A DNA stretch of 64,000 nt from IDS-8 sp040902105. Lineage in GTDB: Bacteria > Pseudomonadota > Gammaproteobacteria > Steroidobacterales > Woeseiaceae. Under the pieces are notes generated by a model. It did not search any database, was not told the DNA's origin, and saw nothing but the letters and a program-made list of their open reading frames with translations. Made by a program: the position numbers and the translations under genes. Location of the stretch: assembly GCA_040902105.1 (NCBI GenBank), contig JBBDXW010000074.1:1-64000 (forward strand). Direction: 5' to 3'. This document shows positions 25,305 to 32,730 of this stretch, piece after piece. Positions within the stretch are counted from its first letter, which is position 1. Each line of letters starts with the position of its first letter.

Positions 25305-25769
25305 GTGAACATCGCAGTCCGGAGGGCGGAGGGCTCAGACGCATCAGAAATGACTTCGATCGCGTTCGCGGCGAAGCGGCATTGGGGCTATCCCGAGGAG
25401 TGGATTGAGCTTTGGTCAGACGAACTGACCGTTGACGCTACATACGCGAAGGATAACTGGGTATTCCTGGCGGAGGACGGTGCTCGAATTCTTGGTTGGT
25501 GTGCGGTTTCGACAGATCGGGGCGGGTATTGGCTCGACTACTGCTGGGTCTTGCCGGAGGCAGCCGGCCGTGGACTAGGTCGAATGCTGGTGCAGCGGGC
25601 GTTCCGCCTCGTTGCGAAACGGCGCGCGTCGACGCTCAGGGTTATTGCGGATCCGAATGCCGAGGGCTTCTATCGTAAATTGGGTTTTCGGTGCGTCGGC
25701 TACCATCCGTCCGTGCCGAAAGGTCGGCGGCTGCCGGTACTCGAAGCAAAAGTGTCTGGGGACGTCTAA
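25305..25769 (+). CDS. GNAT family N-acetyltransferase (cassette 1)
   Basis: This 154-residue protein has the GNAT fold: an N-terminal strand IAVRRAEGSDASEMTSIA, strand LAEDGARILGWCAV, the acetyl-CoA pyrophosphate loop LPEAAGRGLGRMLV (about residues 84-97) and the late NAEGFYRKLGFRCVG motif. The target amine is unknown. The GTG at 25305 was chosen because the homologous region starts there; an ATG at 25350 would remove strand 1. The stop TAA lies inside an attC-like R'' box, a typical cassette arrangement. Its plus orientation opposes the surrounding minus-strand operon. Confidence 0.75.
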   Translation: MNIAVRRAEGSDASEMTSIAFAAKRHWGYPEEWIELWSDELTVDATYAKDNWVFLAEDGARILGWCAVSTDRGGYWLDYCWVLPEAAGRGLGRMLVQRAFRLVAKRRASTLRVIADPNAEGFYRKLGFRCVGYHPSVPKGRRLPVLEAKVSGDV

Positions 25770-25861
25770 CAAGGCGCTGCGCTGTCCGCCGGCCGTATCC
25801 GTCACGCGGCTTGCTTACGCAACGCGCAAGCTACCGGCGCCAGTGAGCCAGATCGTTGCGT
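25764..25861 (+). other. attC-like site 1 (about 98 bp)
   Basis: GTCTAAC (25764-25770) matches the R'' consensus RYYYAAC exactly and is followed by AAGGCGCTGC, a common attC beginning. The right end GTTGCGT (25855-25861) is an imperfect R'. The centre GTCACGCGGCTTGC is shared with the site at 26469. Arms are partly complementary (CCGCCGG with CCGGCG). It is probably a real but eroded attC. Confidence 0.6.
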
Positions 25862-25946
25862 GATTCTGTGTCGACGCTGAAACTCGTCCCCGAGTTGCGA
25901 GGTCGATTTCCACGAAGGCTAATCAACCACTTGGTCGATTAACAAC

Positions 25947-26159
25947 GTGTTAACATCCGATTTTTGTGTACTCAATCACGGGATCTACATCCAGGGACCG
26001 GATGGGGCGCCCGTGTTCCGTCTGGGCCCAGGGTCATATCTGATGCAGCCCGGCGGTAACTACCGACACACAACAAGTTGCGATACCGCCTCGGATTGCG
26101 TGTTCTTCGTCGAAAGCAATGGAGCTTATGACCTCATTGTGGCGGAGAACGCGCCCTGA
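25947..26159 (+). CDS. Truncated cupin-like protein
   Basis: This 70-residue frame reads GIYIQGPDGAPVFRLGPGSYLM then HTTSCDTASDCVFFVES, resembling the C-terminal half of a cupin (second motif G.Y...P....H). No first His-box is present, so it is either a short remnant or a partial gene whose N-terminus was lost. The region before it (25,870-25,946) shows no good continuation. It lies directly after attC-like site 1, as cargo of the cassette island. Confidence 0.4.
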   Translation: MLTSDFCVLNHGIYIQGPDGAPVFRLGPGSYLMQPGGNYRHTTSCDTASDCVFFVESNGAYDLIVAENAP

Positions 26160-26201
26160 GCATGATTACGACCGATAATCAGTGGTCGTTAAGCGGCAGC
26201 G

Positions 26202-26435
26202 TTGGAAATTGACGTGAAGCAGAAGCACTCGGTACTGATTCGAATAATATGCGGCGTTCTAGGTGTACTCGGAGTAGCGGCCATCGGATTCAACGCAGTT
26301 CAAGATGGGGGCATTCAACCAGGCTTCATCCTATTCGTGAAGCTGTTTGCCGGTTTCGTATTCCTCTACGTCGCGATTTTCGCGACAAATCCACTTGATA
26401 TCAGGTCGCGCGATGACCACGATAATCGGCAGTAG
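26202..26435 (+). CDS. Small membrane protein
   Basis: This 77-residue protein has two hydrophobic helices (IRIICGVLGVLGVAAIGFNA and FILFVKLFAGFVFLYVAIF) joined by a polar turn, with a charged tail IRSRDDHDNRQ. It is a likely inner-membrane protein of unknown function. The start TTG at 26202 lies within GCGTTGGAAA, which resembles an attC R' core. This would place the start directly at a cassette junction. A shared repeat (attC-like site 2) begins 34 bp after the stop. Confidence 0.5.
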   Translation: MEIDVKQKHSVLIRIICGVLGVLGVAAIGFNAVQDGGIQPGFILFVKLFAGFVFLYVAIFATNPLDIRSRDDHDNRQ

Positions 26436-26468
26436 TTTGAGAGCGGTGCGGCCAGTGTGGCGTGTGCC

Positions 26469-26566
26469 GCCTACAAGTCGCTGCACTGGCCGCCGGGCGG
26501 ATCTGTCACGCGGCTTGCATGCACAAGCCGCGCCAGATGCTGGCGCCAGCGAGCTGAATCGCTATG
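26469..26566 (+). other. attC-like site 2 (about 98 bp)
   Basis: This is a second copy of the site 1 family, with GCCTACAAGTCGCTGCACTG at the left and the shared centre GTCACGCGGCTTGC. The R'' box has lost one A (GCCTAC-AA) and the right end AATCGCTATG is diverged from GTTRRRY. It lies between the small membrane protein and the DUF3703 gene, exactly where a cassette border is expected. Confidence 0.55.
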
Positions 26567-26585
26567 TCTCAATGGAGAGCAGTTC

Positions 26586-26948
26586 ATGAATTCTGTTCGG
26601 AGCGTCGCCTTCGACAACGAGATCGCTCTGGCGAAGGTACTCATCGCAAAAGGCGAACTGGAGGCCAGCTTTTCTCACCTCGAGCGCGCCCACATTATTG
26701 GCCAGGCCTTCGTCGTACCCCATGCGACATCCCACTGGTTGATGCTTAGGGTGGAGTTTCGGAGAAGGCGGGTCATGGCGGCCTTCGGGCAAACTGTACG
26801 CATCGTTTTGGGCATGCTAGGTTCGGCCGTCGGGGTTGTCCCGGTAGGAAATACCGGGGGCACCGACGTCAGTATGTTCAAGCGCATGCCTGTCGAGCCC
26901 GAATTGCAGAATATTATTGATGGCGTTACCTCTAATCCGCGCGCGTAG
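26586..26948 (+). CDS. DUF3703 family protein
   Basis: This 120-residue protein matches DUF3703 by recall. It has a helix-rich N-terminus (SFSHLERAHIIGQAFVVPHA), a central basic stretch (WLMLRVEFRRRRVMAAFGQ) and a C-terminal PVGNTGGTDVSMFKRMPVEP segment. The family function is unknown; members often sit in mobile or stress-related contexts. The ATG at 26586 has GGAGAG eight bases upstream. A longer frame from 26457 runs through attC-like site 2 and was rejected. Confidence 0.75.
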   Translation: MNSVRSVAFDNEIALAKVLIAKGELEASFSHLERAHIIGQAFVVPHATSHWLMLRVEFRRRRVMAAFGQTVRIVLGMLGSAVGVVPVGNTGGTDVSMFKRMPVEPELQNIIDGVTSNPRA

Positions 26949-26968
26949 CGAAGGTTCGGAGCACAGTT

Positions 26969-27373
26969 GTGGAGGTCTTGGTGGGAGCGGTCTTGGCACT
27001 TTCGGTCGGGCTCTCGGCCACCTTCCTTGGCTTAGACCGGGATCGGGCCTTTTATCCTACGGTGATGATTTTCGTTGCATCGTACTACGCGTTGTTTGCG
27101 GTAATGGGCGGCTCCGCACATGCGCTGATGATCGAATCCATCGTAATCGCTGCGTTTGTAGGCGCATCCATTGCGGGTTTCCGAACGTCGCTATGGCTAG
27201 TCGTCGCGGCGCTATTAGCACACGGGCTGTTTGATTTCATCCATGGCCACTTAATCGTAAACCCCGGGGTGCCCACCTGGTGGCCTTCGTTTTGCCTTTC
27301 ATACGATGTCGTGGCGGCTGCTTACCTTGCCTGGCTTCTTTCGCGAGCGAGAGTTCGTGCCACTGCGACCTGA
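26969..27373 (+). CDS. Polytopic membrane protein, possibly DUF6010
   Basis: This 134-residue protein has four hydrophobic helices (VGAVLALSVGLSATFLGL, VMIFVASYYALFAVMG, LWLVVAALLAHGLFDFI and SYDVVAAAYLAWLL). The polar motif GHLIVNPGVPTWWPSFC lies between the last two. The pattern LDRDRAFYPTV.I.ASYYALFA fits what I recall of DUF6010, but I am not sure. It starts at GTG 26969, 20 bp after the DUF3703 gene. Its TGA stop lies in ACCTGAC, an R''-like box. Confidence 0.55.
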   Translation: MEVLVGAVLALSVGLSATFLGLDRDRAFYPTVMIFVASYYALFAVMGGSAHALMIESIVIAAFVGASIAGFRTSLWLVVAALLAHGLFDFIHGHLIVNPGVPTWWPSFCLSYDVVAAAYLAWLLSRARVRATAT

Positions 27374-27513
27374 CAATCGGTTGACGAGCGCTGGCAACTG
27401 CCCCCTGGCGTGGTACGCGGAGTATCCAAGTGAGGCAGCCGACCGCCGCAAGCTGCGGTTGCGGTCCCCTCGTGGCTCCGCTTCTCGGCGGCGCCTGAAG
27501 TCGGGCGTTGGTC
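27368..27513 (+). other. attC-like site 3 (about 146 bp, weak)
   Basis: ACCTGACAA (27368-27376) overlaps the stop codon of the membrane-protein gene and matches R'' apart from one G for A. The right end reads GTCGGGCGTTGGTC (27500-27513), close to a GTTRRRY core. The arms are only partly complementary and the length is at the upper limit for attC sites, so this is the least certain site. The rest of the gap to 27621 holds no gene I can support. Confidence 0.35.
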
Positions 27514-27621
27514 GCTTGCTCACCGATGCCGCGTGCGCAGCCTACGCGTTCGACCGCGAGCTGTTTCTGGTGCAGGATCTGACTTCCCGGGCCAAGTGGC
27601 TCGTTACCCAGGAGAATATTC

Positions 27622-27942
27622 ATGATCAAGGTAAGCGTGATGTACGCGAACAAGCCAGGCGCTCGGTTCGACCACACGTACTACCGGGACAAGCACATGC
27701 CGCTTGTGAAAGCCCGGATGGGGGATAGCTGCAACTTTTACACGGTAGACAAAGGTCTGGCTGGTGGGGGTCCAGGTGAACCCGCCACCTACATTGGCAT
27801 GTGCCACATCTTCTGTGACTCTGTAGAGGCCTTTCAGACCGGCTTTGGTCCTCACGCACAGGAAATCATGGCCGACATTCCGATCTACACGGATCAGTCG
27901 CCGATCGTTCAGATCAGCGAGGTTGTTGTCGGCCAATCCTGA
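27622..27942 (+). CDS. EthD family protein
   Basis: This 106-residue dimeric alpha/beta-barrel protein has typical EthD features: strand MIKVSVMYANKPGARFDHTYY, the helix RDKHMPLVKARMG (HMPL motif), a strand with the conserved Tyr-Ile-Gly region (ATYIGMCHIFCDS) and the final PIVQISEVV strand. Homologues are small stress-related or degradation-pathway proteins of unclear reaction. The ATG has CCAGGAGA six bases upstream. It is another small single-gene unit of the cassette island. Confidence 0.85.
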   Translation: MIKVSVMYANKPGARFDHTYYRDKHMPLVKARMGDSCNFYTVDKGLAGGGPGEPATYIGMCHIFCDSVEAFQTGFGPHAQEIMADIPIYTDQSPIVQISEVVVGQS

Positions 27943-28038
27943 GCCAATCGGACGGCAGCAACTATGACAAGCAGGTCTCGGCCGGTCTCAATCAGGCTGC
28001 GGAAGGCGCGGCAGCAGCACTCGGAATAATCCTGAACC

Positions 28039-28509
28039 ATGTCGCCGCAGACCCATTTCAACATACACCTGCTTGCTCCCGGCGACGTCGCGCTGATGGA
28101 AGCTCTGCTGACGACCTTCGGCGAGGCCTTCGACGAGGTGGAGACCTATAGCGGCGCCCGGCCCAACGCGGCCTATCTCGAGCGACTGCTCGCCAGCGAT
28201 TACTTCATCGCGCTCGCCGCGCTGAAGAGCAGCGAGGTCGTGGGCGGCATCGCGGCCTACGAGCTGCACAAGTTCGAGCAGGAGCGCAGCGAGATCTACA
28301 TCTACGATCTGGCTGTCGCAGCACCGCACCGGCGCGAGGGCATCGCGACGGCGATGATTGCAGAACTCGGGAATATCGCGGCAGCGCGCGGGGCCTACGT
28401 CATTTTCGTGCAGGCTGATCCCGGCGATTCGCCTGCTATGGCGCTCTACACTAAGCTGGGAACGTGCGAGGATGTCCTGCACTTTGATATCACGATCAGG
28501 GGAAAGTAG
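28039..28509 (+). CDS. AAC(3)-I-like aminoglycoside N-acetyltransferase
   Basis: This 156-residue GNAT protein closely follows the AAC(3)-I family as I remember it. It has FIALAALKSSEVVGGIAAY, then the hallmark KFEQERSEIYIYDLAV (about residues 76-91), the acetyl-CoA loop HRREGIATAMI, GAYVIFVQADPGDSPAMALY and KLGTCEDVLHFDI at the end. The family acetylates the 3-amino group of gentamicin/fortimicin-type drugs. It sits in the decayed cassette island, so it may be an environmental homologue; activity is untested. No clear attC follows directly. Confidence 0.8.
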   Translation: MSPQTHFNIHLLAPGDVALMEALLTTFGEAFDEVETYSGARPNAAYLERLLASDYFIALAALKSSEVVGGIAAYELHKFEQERSEIYIYDLAVAAPHRREGIATAMIAELGNIAAARGAYVIFVQADPGDSPAMALYTKLGTCEDVLHFDITIRGK

Positions 28510-28731
28510 ATGCGTGAAACTACGGCATGGTTGCGGGCTAGACCACGATGATATGTGCCAGGAGTGCATCACGTTGATACCTGGAGTGAACCGACACGCC
28601 TGCCTCGTCCTGAGCGTGCGGGTGGCGAACGGCTTCCATACGTTCAACGCGACAGTTGACGGGCCATCGGGGTTCCGCGCACGGTAAACCGGCCGCCGGA
28701 AAGGCTGCACGTCGATGAAGGAGATTTTTCG

Positions 28732-28944
28732 ATGAGATACTACGTCATGACTACCGGGGCAGCATTCGGTTTACTGGCGTTAGCGCACCTCGCCAGAATC
28801 ATCCTGGAAGGGTGGCATCTCGCGAGAAGCCCGATGTTCGTGGTGGCCACGCTTGTGTCAATTGCTCTCTGCTTTTGGGCGATTTACGTGCTCAAGCAAT
28901 CTTCGCGCCGTGGCGACTCGATGCAAAGCGGACAACCGCAGTGA
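28732..28944 (+). CDS. Small two-helix membrane protein
   Basis: This 70-residue protein has two hydrophobic helices: MTTGAAFGLLALAHLARII and MFVVATLVSIALCFWAIYVL. A charged loop with Arg lies between them, followed by a polar tail (KQSSRRGDSMQSGQPQ). GAAGGAG lies about seven bases before the ATG. It ends eight bp before a well-preserved attC site, so it is the clearest single-gene cassette on the plus strand. Function unknown. Confidence 0.6.
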   Translation: MRYYVMTTGAAFGLLALAHLARIILEGWHLARSPMFVVATLVSIALCFWAIYVLKQSSRRGDSMQSGQPQ

Positions 28945-28951
28945 GCGACGC

Positions 28952-29012
28952 GCCTAATAAGCCATTCAAGTCGAACCCGCTTCGCAGTTCGGCTTGATTC
29001 AGGGCGTTGAAC
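28952..29012 (+). other. attC-like site 4 (61 bp, well preserved)
   Basis: R''-like GCCTAAT (28952-28958) has one change from RYYYAAC, and R' GTTGAAC (29006-29012) matches GTTRRRY exactly. Between them AAGTCGAAC and GTTCGGCTT form a 9-bp stem (one G:T pair) around CCGCTTCGCA, the usual attC architecture. This is the best-preserved plus-strand attC in the window. Confidence 0.8.
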
Positions 29013-29032
29013 GCCTCAGTCGGGAGACAACA

Positions 29033-29437
29033 GTGCCTGGCTATTCAAAAACACCTTTGGCGAAGAAGCTGGGTATCAAAGCTGGCGCCGAAATTCATGT
29101 AGTGAACGGTCTCGATGATTACCCGGAACTCATCGCGCCGTTACCGGAAGGTGCGAAGTTCGTATCGCGCCTCTCAAACACGACGGATCTCGTGCATGTC
29201 TTCACGTCCTCGAAGTCAGAACTTGCCAAGGCATTGAGTTCCTGCCGCAAGAAGGTCAAGCCTGATGCGATGATCTGGGTCTCGTGGCCCAAAAAATCGT
29301 CAAAGGTGGCAACGGACGTCACGGAAGATACTGTTCGGGAGATAGCGCTTCCGCTGGGGTTCGTGGACGTCAAGGTCTGTGCAGTCACGGATGTGTGGTC
29401 CGGCCTCAAGCTGGTCATTAGAAAGGCGCTCCGATGA
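29033..29437 (+). CDS. DUF3052 family protein
   Basis: This 134-residue protein matches DUF3052 by its blocks: GYSKTPLAKKLGIKAGAEI at the start, LIAPLPEGAKFVSRL, a central helical segment VHVFTSSKSELAKALSS, MIWVSWPKKSSKVATDVTED and the closing GFVDVKVCAVTDVWSGLKLV. The function is unknown; the fold is probably Rossmann-like. The GTG at 29033 with GGGAG nine bases upstream was chosen. It is the last cassette-type gene before the minus-strand esterase A, which ends only 29 bp further on. Confidence 0.75.
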   Translation: MPGYSKTPLAKKLGIKAGAEIHVVNGLDDYPELIAPLPEGAKFVSRLSNTTDLVHVFTSSKSELAKALSSCRKKVKPDAMIWVSWPKKSSKVATDVTEDTVREIALPLGFVDVKVCAVTDVWSGLKLVIRKALR

Positions 29438-29465
29438 AATGACCAGTCGTGAAGAAAGACGACGC

Positions 29466-30602
29466 TCACTCGTAGACCATCCAGAGCGGGCCGGGAAACA
29501 ACCAAGACAGTCCGTTGCGCAGCCGGTCGCGCCAGTTTTCCCAGTTGTGCGCGTCCCTGACTTCCTCGAAGCGCACGTCGATGCCCTGGGCCTGCAGACG
29601 CGGTAACAACGAGCGGTTTTCATAGATTAACGATTCGTAAATTCCGCAACTCATGTAGATCTTCCCCGCAAGTTCGCCCGGGTTCTCGCGAAAGGCGTTC
29701 ATGAAGGTGGCGACCGGATCGAAAACCGGTGCGCGATGGTGTCGCCCCAGATCGCTGAACGCGAACGACCCCGACTGCAGTAACAGGCGCCGGAAAAGCT
29801 CGGGGTAACGCCACGCGGTGTGCAGGGTTGCAACGCCGCCGAAGCTTGCGCCCATGATGCCGCGCGACGTTGTTGCGTTCATCAGGGGGTAGCGTTCCGT
29901 GAGCTGCGGCAACAGGTCCTTTGCGATGAAGTCCGCATGCCGGTCATCCGCTGCATATTCCTTAAGGCGGTCTGACGACTGCGTCAGCGCGACGATCATT
30001 TGTGGAATCTCGAGATAGTGGATCAGGTTGTCCAGCACCACCTTGAGATCCGCGTACCGTACATAATCGTGACCGTCATGTACCACGAGCATCGGGTAGC
30101 GCCGATTGCGCCGAAATCGCGCCGGAAGATATACACTGATCTCTCGCGCTTCGCGGAATGCGCCGCTTTCCACTTTGAACGCTTCGATCGAGCCGCTACG
30201 TGCTTCCGGATCGTGCAGGGTCCACGCGGGTCGTTCATAGCCGGCACCCTGGCAGACGGAATTCGCGCCGAACGGGTCGTGCGCGACGACGTCGTTCAGT
30301 GGATCGACGATCAGATGTCGCTTTCCCCCGGCCTCGATCTCGAACTTGTATTCGATACGCGAGCCCGCCGGCAATTCGATGGTCGATACCCAGAGCTCTG
30401 ACCCGTTCAATAATTGAAACGGCTGCGCAGTGTCGAACCCGGATATCCAGCAGCGCAGGTAAACGGCGTCCGCGACGCCGCGGTAGACGAACGTGACCTC
30501 GGTGCCGTCGACCAGTGGAAACTCCGAGGCGTTGATGAACGCATCGATCTCAGCCTTGTCGGGCGTGCCCTTGCGGAACAATTTTCGCAATGCGGGGTTC
30601 AA
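29466..30602 (-). CDS. Esterase A (enterochelin-esterase-like) with N-terminal CBM48-like domain
   Basis: This 378-residue cytoplasmic protein has an Ig-like N-terminal half (VTFVYRGVADAVYLRCWISG, then IEYKFEIEAGGKRHLIVDPLN) resembling CBM48 or the Fes N-domain. An alpha/beta-hydrolase domain follows with the elbow GIMGASFGGVATLHTA (nucleophile Ser) and a late His in RDAHNWENWRDRL. It is likely a serine esterase acting on a small ester or a glucan-associated substrate. It overlaps the S51-like gene by 4 bp. Downstream, the cassette island begins immediately, separating it from ATP-grasp A and esterase B. Confidence 0.8.
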   Translation of the reverse strand: MNPALRKLFRKGTPDKAEIDAFINASEFPLVDGTEVTFVYRGVADAVYLRCWISGFDTAQPFQLLNGSELWVSTIELPAGSRIEYKFEIEAGGKRHLIVDPLNDVVAHDPFGANSVCQGAGYERPAWTLHDPEARSGSIEAFKVESGAFREAREISVYLPARFRRNRRYPMLVVHDGHDYVRYADLKVVLDNLIHYLEIPQMIVALTQSSDRLKEYAADDRHADFIAKDLLPQLTERYPLMNATTSRGIMGASFGGVATLHTAWRYPELFRRLLLQSGSFAFSDLGRHHRAPVFDPVATFMNAFRENPGELAGKIYMSCGIYESLIYENRSLLPRLQAQGIDVRFEEVRDAHNWENWRDRLRNGLSWLFPGPLWMVYE

Positions 30603-31531
30603 CGGAGCTTGACCTTCCGCAGCCGGCCGCTGTCGGCGATCTGTCTTGCGTCCTCAGCCGCGACCAGTTCTTCGCTGTCAAGGCGCACAATCGAGCCGCT
30701 GTTCAGCAAGATGCAAATGGATGGAGCGAAGCGGCGACACAGGAGTTGCATACGGATCCGGTCGGACGTCTTGAGCCGGGTACGTGCATTCGGGAAATAG
30801 ATCTGCTTTTTGATGAGGCCCAGTCCCGGTCCGAAGACTTCAGGATTGCGCCGACCCTGGGGTGGATTGTCGTGAAAAAGTACGACGCGGTCGCTCAGTG
30901 CCATCACTCCGGCCGACCACGCGACGATGTTCTTGCGGGCGAGCAGGCTGTCGAGACCGAACAGGCGAAGCCGGTTGACCAATACGGCGACATTGCCGCC
31001 CGTAATGATCACCGTCCCGGTAGCATTGACGATCCCGGAAATTTCCGCCGCGTGGCGGGCGAGCAACTCGTGCTTGCCGATAGCGAACTCTGCGTCGAAC
31101 TCCCTGTGGAGGGCATTGACGCGCCGCATGTGATGGCGATCGAGGGCTCGAACCTGTGCCATTGCGTGTCGTTGCTCGGCCTCGATCAGCGAGGGCTCGC
31201 CCGTGGCGCGCAGCATCTGCCGGGCAGCCGCGAAGAGGCGGCGCAGGCGAGCCCGGTAGAGCCGCTGCAGCGCTTGCAGCCTGTCCTGGCGTGCGCGATA
31301 GGCAGCGAGCAAATCCGGGGCCGCCGCAAAGATTTGTTCGGCGCGTTGATAAAGCCGCAAGTCGACGAGAGGGCGGCCGACGAGGGCATGGACGTCGTCG
31401 ATATCGGCTTCGGCGTCCTGCCAGCCGGCAGAGACGACCGCGAGCGGGCCGTCGGGGAGGCCGGCGTCGGCGATCGCGGTGCCGAGGTTGGTGACCGGGC
31501 GCTGCGGTCCTAAAAGGATGCGCTGGGGCAT
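30599..31531 (-). CDS. Type 1 glutamine-amidotransferase-like (S51/cyanophycinase-type) protein
   Basis: This 310-residue protein has an N-terminal half rich in helices and a C-terminal flavodoxin-like domain with the S51 hallmark NIVAWSAGVMALSDRVVLF. There the Ser of WSAG is the expected nucleophile. GTVIITGGNVAVLVNRL and NPEVFGPGLGL flank it. Relatives are peptidase E and cyanophycinase, which cleave aspartyl peptide bonds. With ATP-grasp ligases in the same run, it could hydrolyse or tailor their amide product. It starts with MPQRILLGPQRPVTNLG just after a REP pair and overlaps esterase A by 4 bp. Confidence 0.72.
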   Translation of the reverse strand: MPQRILLGPQRPVTNLGTAIADAGLPDGPLAVVSAGWQDAEADIDDVHALVGRPLVDLRLYQRAEQIFAAAPDLLAAYRARQDRLQALQRLYRARLRRLFAAARQMLRATGEPSLIEAEQRHAMAQVRALDRHHMRRVNALHREFDAEFAIGKHELLARHAAEISGIVNATGTVIITGGNVAVLVNRLRLFGLDSLLARKNIVAWSAGVMALSDRVVLFHDNPPQGRRNPEVFGPGLGLIKKQIYFPNARTRLKTSDRIRMQLLCRRFAPSICILLNSGSIVRLDSEELVAAEDARQIADSGRLRKVKLR

Positions 31532-31557
31532 TGGCTCAGGTGCATCGAATTAATGTC

Positions 31558-31672
31558 GGTCGCCCGCAATGGCGGGCTCCTACAGCGCCTCGGTCATGCG
31601 CGAAGCCTGCTCTCTGCGCCTGCCCTGCATCGCCCGGATCGTGCGCTGTAGGAGCCCGCCATTGCGGGCGAC
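31558..31672. repeat. REP/BIME-like palindrome pair (copy 4)
   Basis: The most regular pair in the window: GGTCGCCCGCAATGGCGGGC at 31558-31577, and its inverted partner ending at 31672. It lies between ctaA and the S51-like gene (both minus strand) and marks the 5' border of the ATP-grasp/esterase run. Confidence 0.85.
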
Positions 31673-31704
31673 CTCGTCGCGCTTGAAAACCGTCCCGGCC
31701 ATCC

Positions 31705-32730
31705 TCACGCGTGACGCAGCCCGTGACACAGGTACAAGGCAAGCGTAAAAAGCAACACCGCAACCGCCTGATGCGCCGCGGCCAGCCCGATTGGCACCAT
31801 CAGCAGCAACGTCGAGATGCCGAGCGCCACCTGCAGCAATGCAGTGAGCAGCAAAGCATTCATGCCCGGGCCGACCCTTGCCGGCATGTCGACCTTCCTC
31901 GCAAACCACCAGTAGACAACAATCGCGGAAAACGTCGCCAACGCGAGCACCCGGTGGTTGAATTGTACTGCCGCCATGTTCTCAAAAAAGTTTCGCCACA
32001 AAGGCGAGAGCGCGGACACGTCCGGTGGCACCCAATAATTTCCCATTTTCGGAAACGTATTATAGATGAATCCGGCATCGAGCCCTGCGACGAAGCCGCC
32101 CGAAATGACCGTCGTCAACACAAGCGCAGTCAGCAGCAGCGTGCGCGCGAACCATGGATGAGTGCGAGTTCCGTCCCGGCGAGTCAGAAGCGACAGCGCA
32201 ATCCAGAACATGTAGGCGTAAATCGCAATCGCGGCGATCAGATGCGCCGTCAGGCGATACTGACTGACGCGCGGGTTGTCAACCAGCCCGCTCTTTACCA
32301 TGTACCAGCCGAGGAGCCCCTGCAGGCCGCCGAGCGCAAACATCAACCCGTACTTTGGCAGTTCCCGCTTGCGAATGTAGCCGCGCGCCACGAAGTACAG
32401 GAACGGAACCAGGAACGTGAGACCGATCAGCCGTCCCAGCAAACGATGCAGGTACTCAAGCCAGAAGATGCCCTTGAAATCGTCAACTGTCATGTGCGAG
32501 TTAACTTTGCGGAACTCGGGCGACTGCTGATACATCTCGAATGTGTGTCGCCACTCCTGATCGGAGAGCGGAGGCAGCACCCCCATGATCGGACGCCAGT
32601 CCACCATCGACAGCCCGGAGCCCGTCAGCCGGGTGACGCCTCCGAGCACGATCATCGCGAACACGAGTCCGCAGAGAATCAACAGCCAGAGCGCGACCTT
32701 GCGGTTGTTCCCGGCGGTTGCTGTTCGCAT
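31705..32730 (-). CDS. ctaA: Heme A synthase (COX15/CtaA family)
   Basis: This 341-residue integral membrane protein (about eight helices) converts heme O to heme A for cytochrome oxidase. Signatures are GGVTRLTGSGLSMVDWRPI near the N-terminus, WLEYLHRLLGRLIG, FALGGLQGLLGWYMVKSGL, the His-containing YRLTAHL, FNHRVLALATF and HQAVAVLLF. The conserved heme-ligand His residues are present in the middle and late helices. The start MRTATAG at 32730 has AGGTACAG upstream; MARRKRI at 32772 is an alternative. The COX genes themselves are not in the window. Confidence 0.9.
   Translation of the reverse strand: MRTATAGNNRKVALWLLILCGLVFAMIVLGGVTRLTGSGLSMVDWRPIMGVLPPLSDQEWRHTFEMYQQSPEFRKVNSHMTVDDFKGIFWLEYLHRLLGRLIGLTFLVPFLYFVARGYIRKRELPKYGLMFALGGLQGLLGWYMVKSGLVDNPRVSQYRLTAHLIAAIAIYAYMFWIALSLLTRRDGTRTHPWFARTLLLTALVLTTVISGGFVAGLDAGFIYNTFPKMGNYWVPPDVSALSPLWRNFFENMAAVQFNHRVLALATFSAIVVYWWFARKVDMPARVGPGMNALLLTALLQVALGISTLLLMVPIGLAAAHQAVAVLLFTLALYLCHGLRHA

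Noticed and set aside
27515..27621. Protein-like frame ACAAYAFDRELFLVQDL before the EthD gene
   Set aside because: Composition is coding-like but there is no start, ribosome site or family match, and it is only about 35 codons.
30599..31531. Naming the S51-like gene cyanophycinase
   Set aside because: The WSAG motif fits S51 but the rest does not let me distinguish cyanophycinase from other peptidase-E-like proteins, and no cyanophycin synthetase is in the window. The ATP-grasp genes are not of the CphA type.
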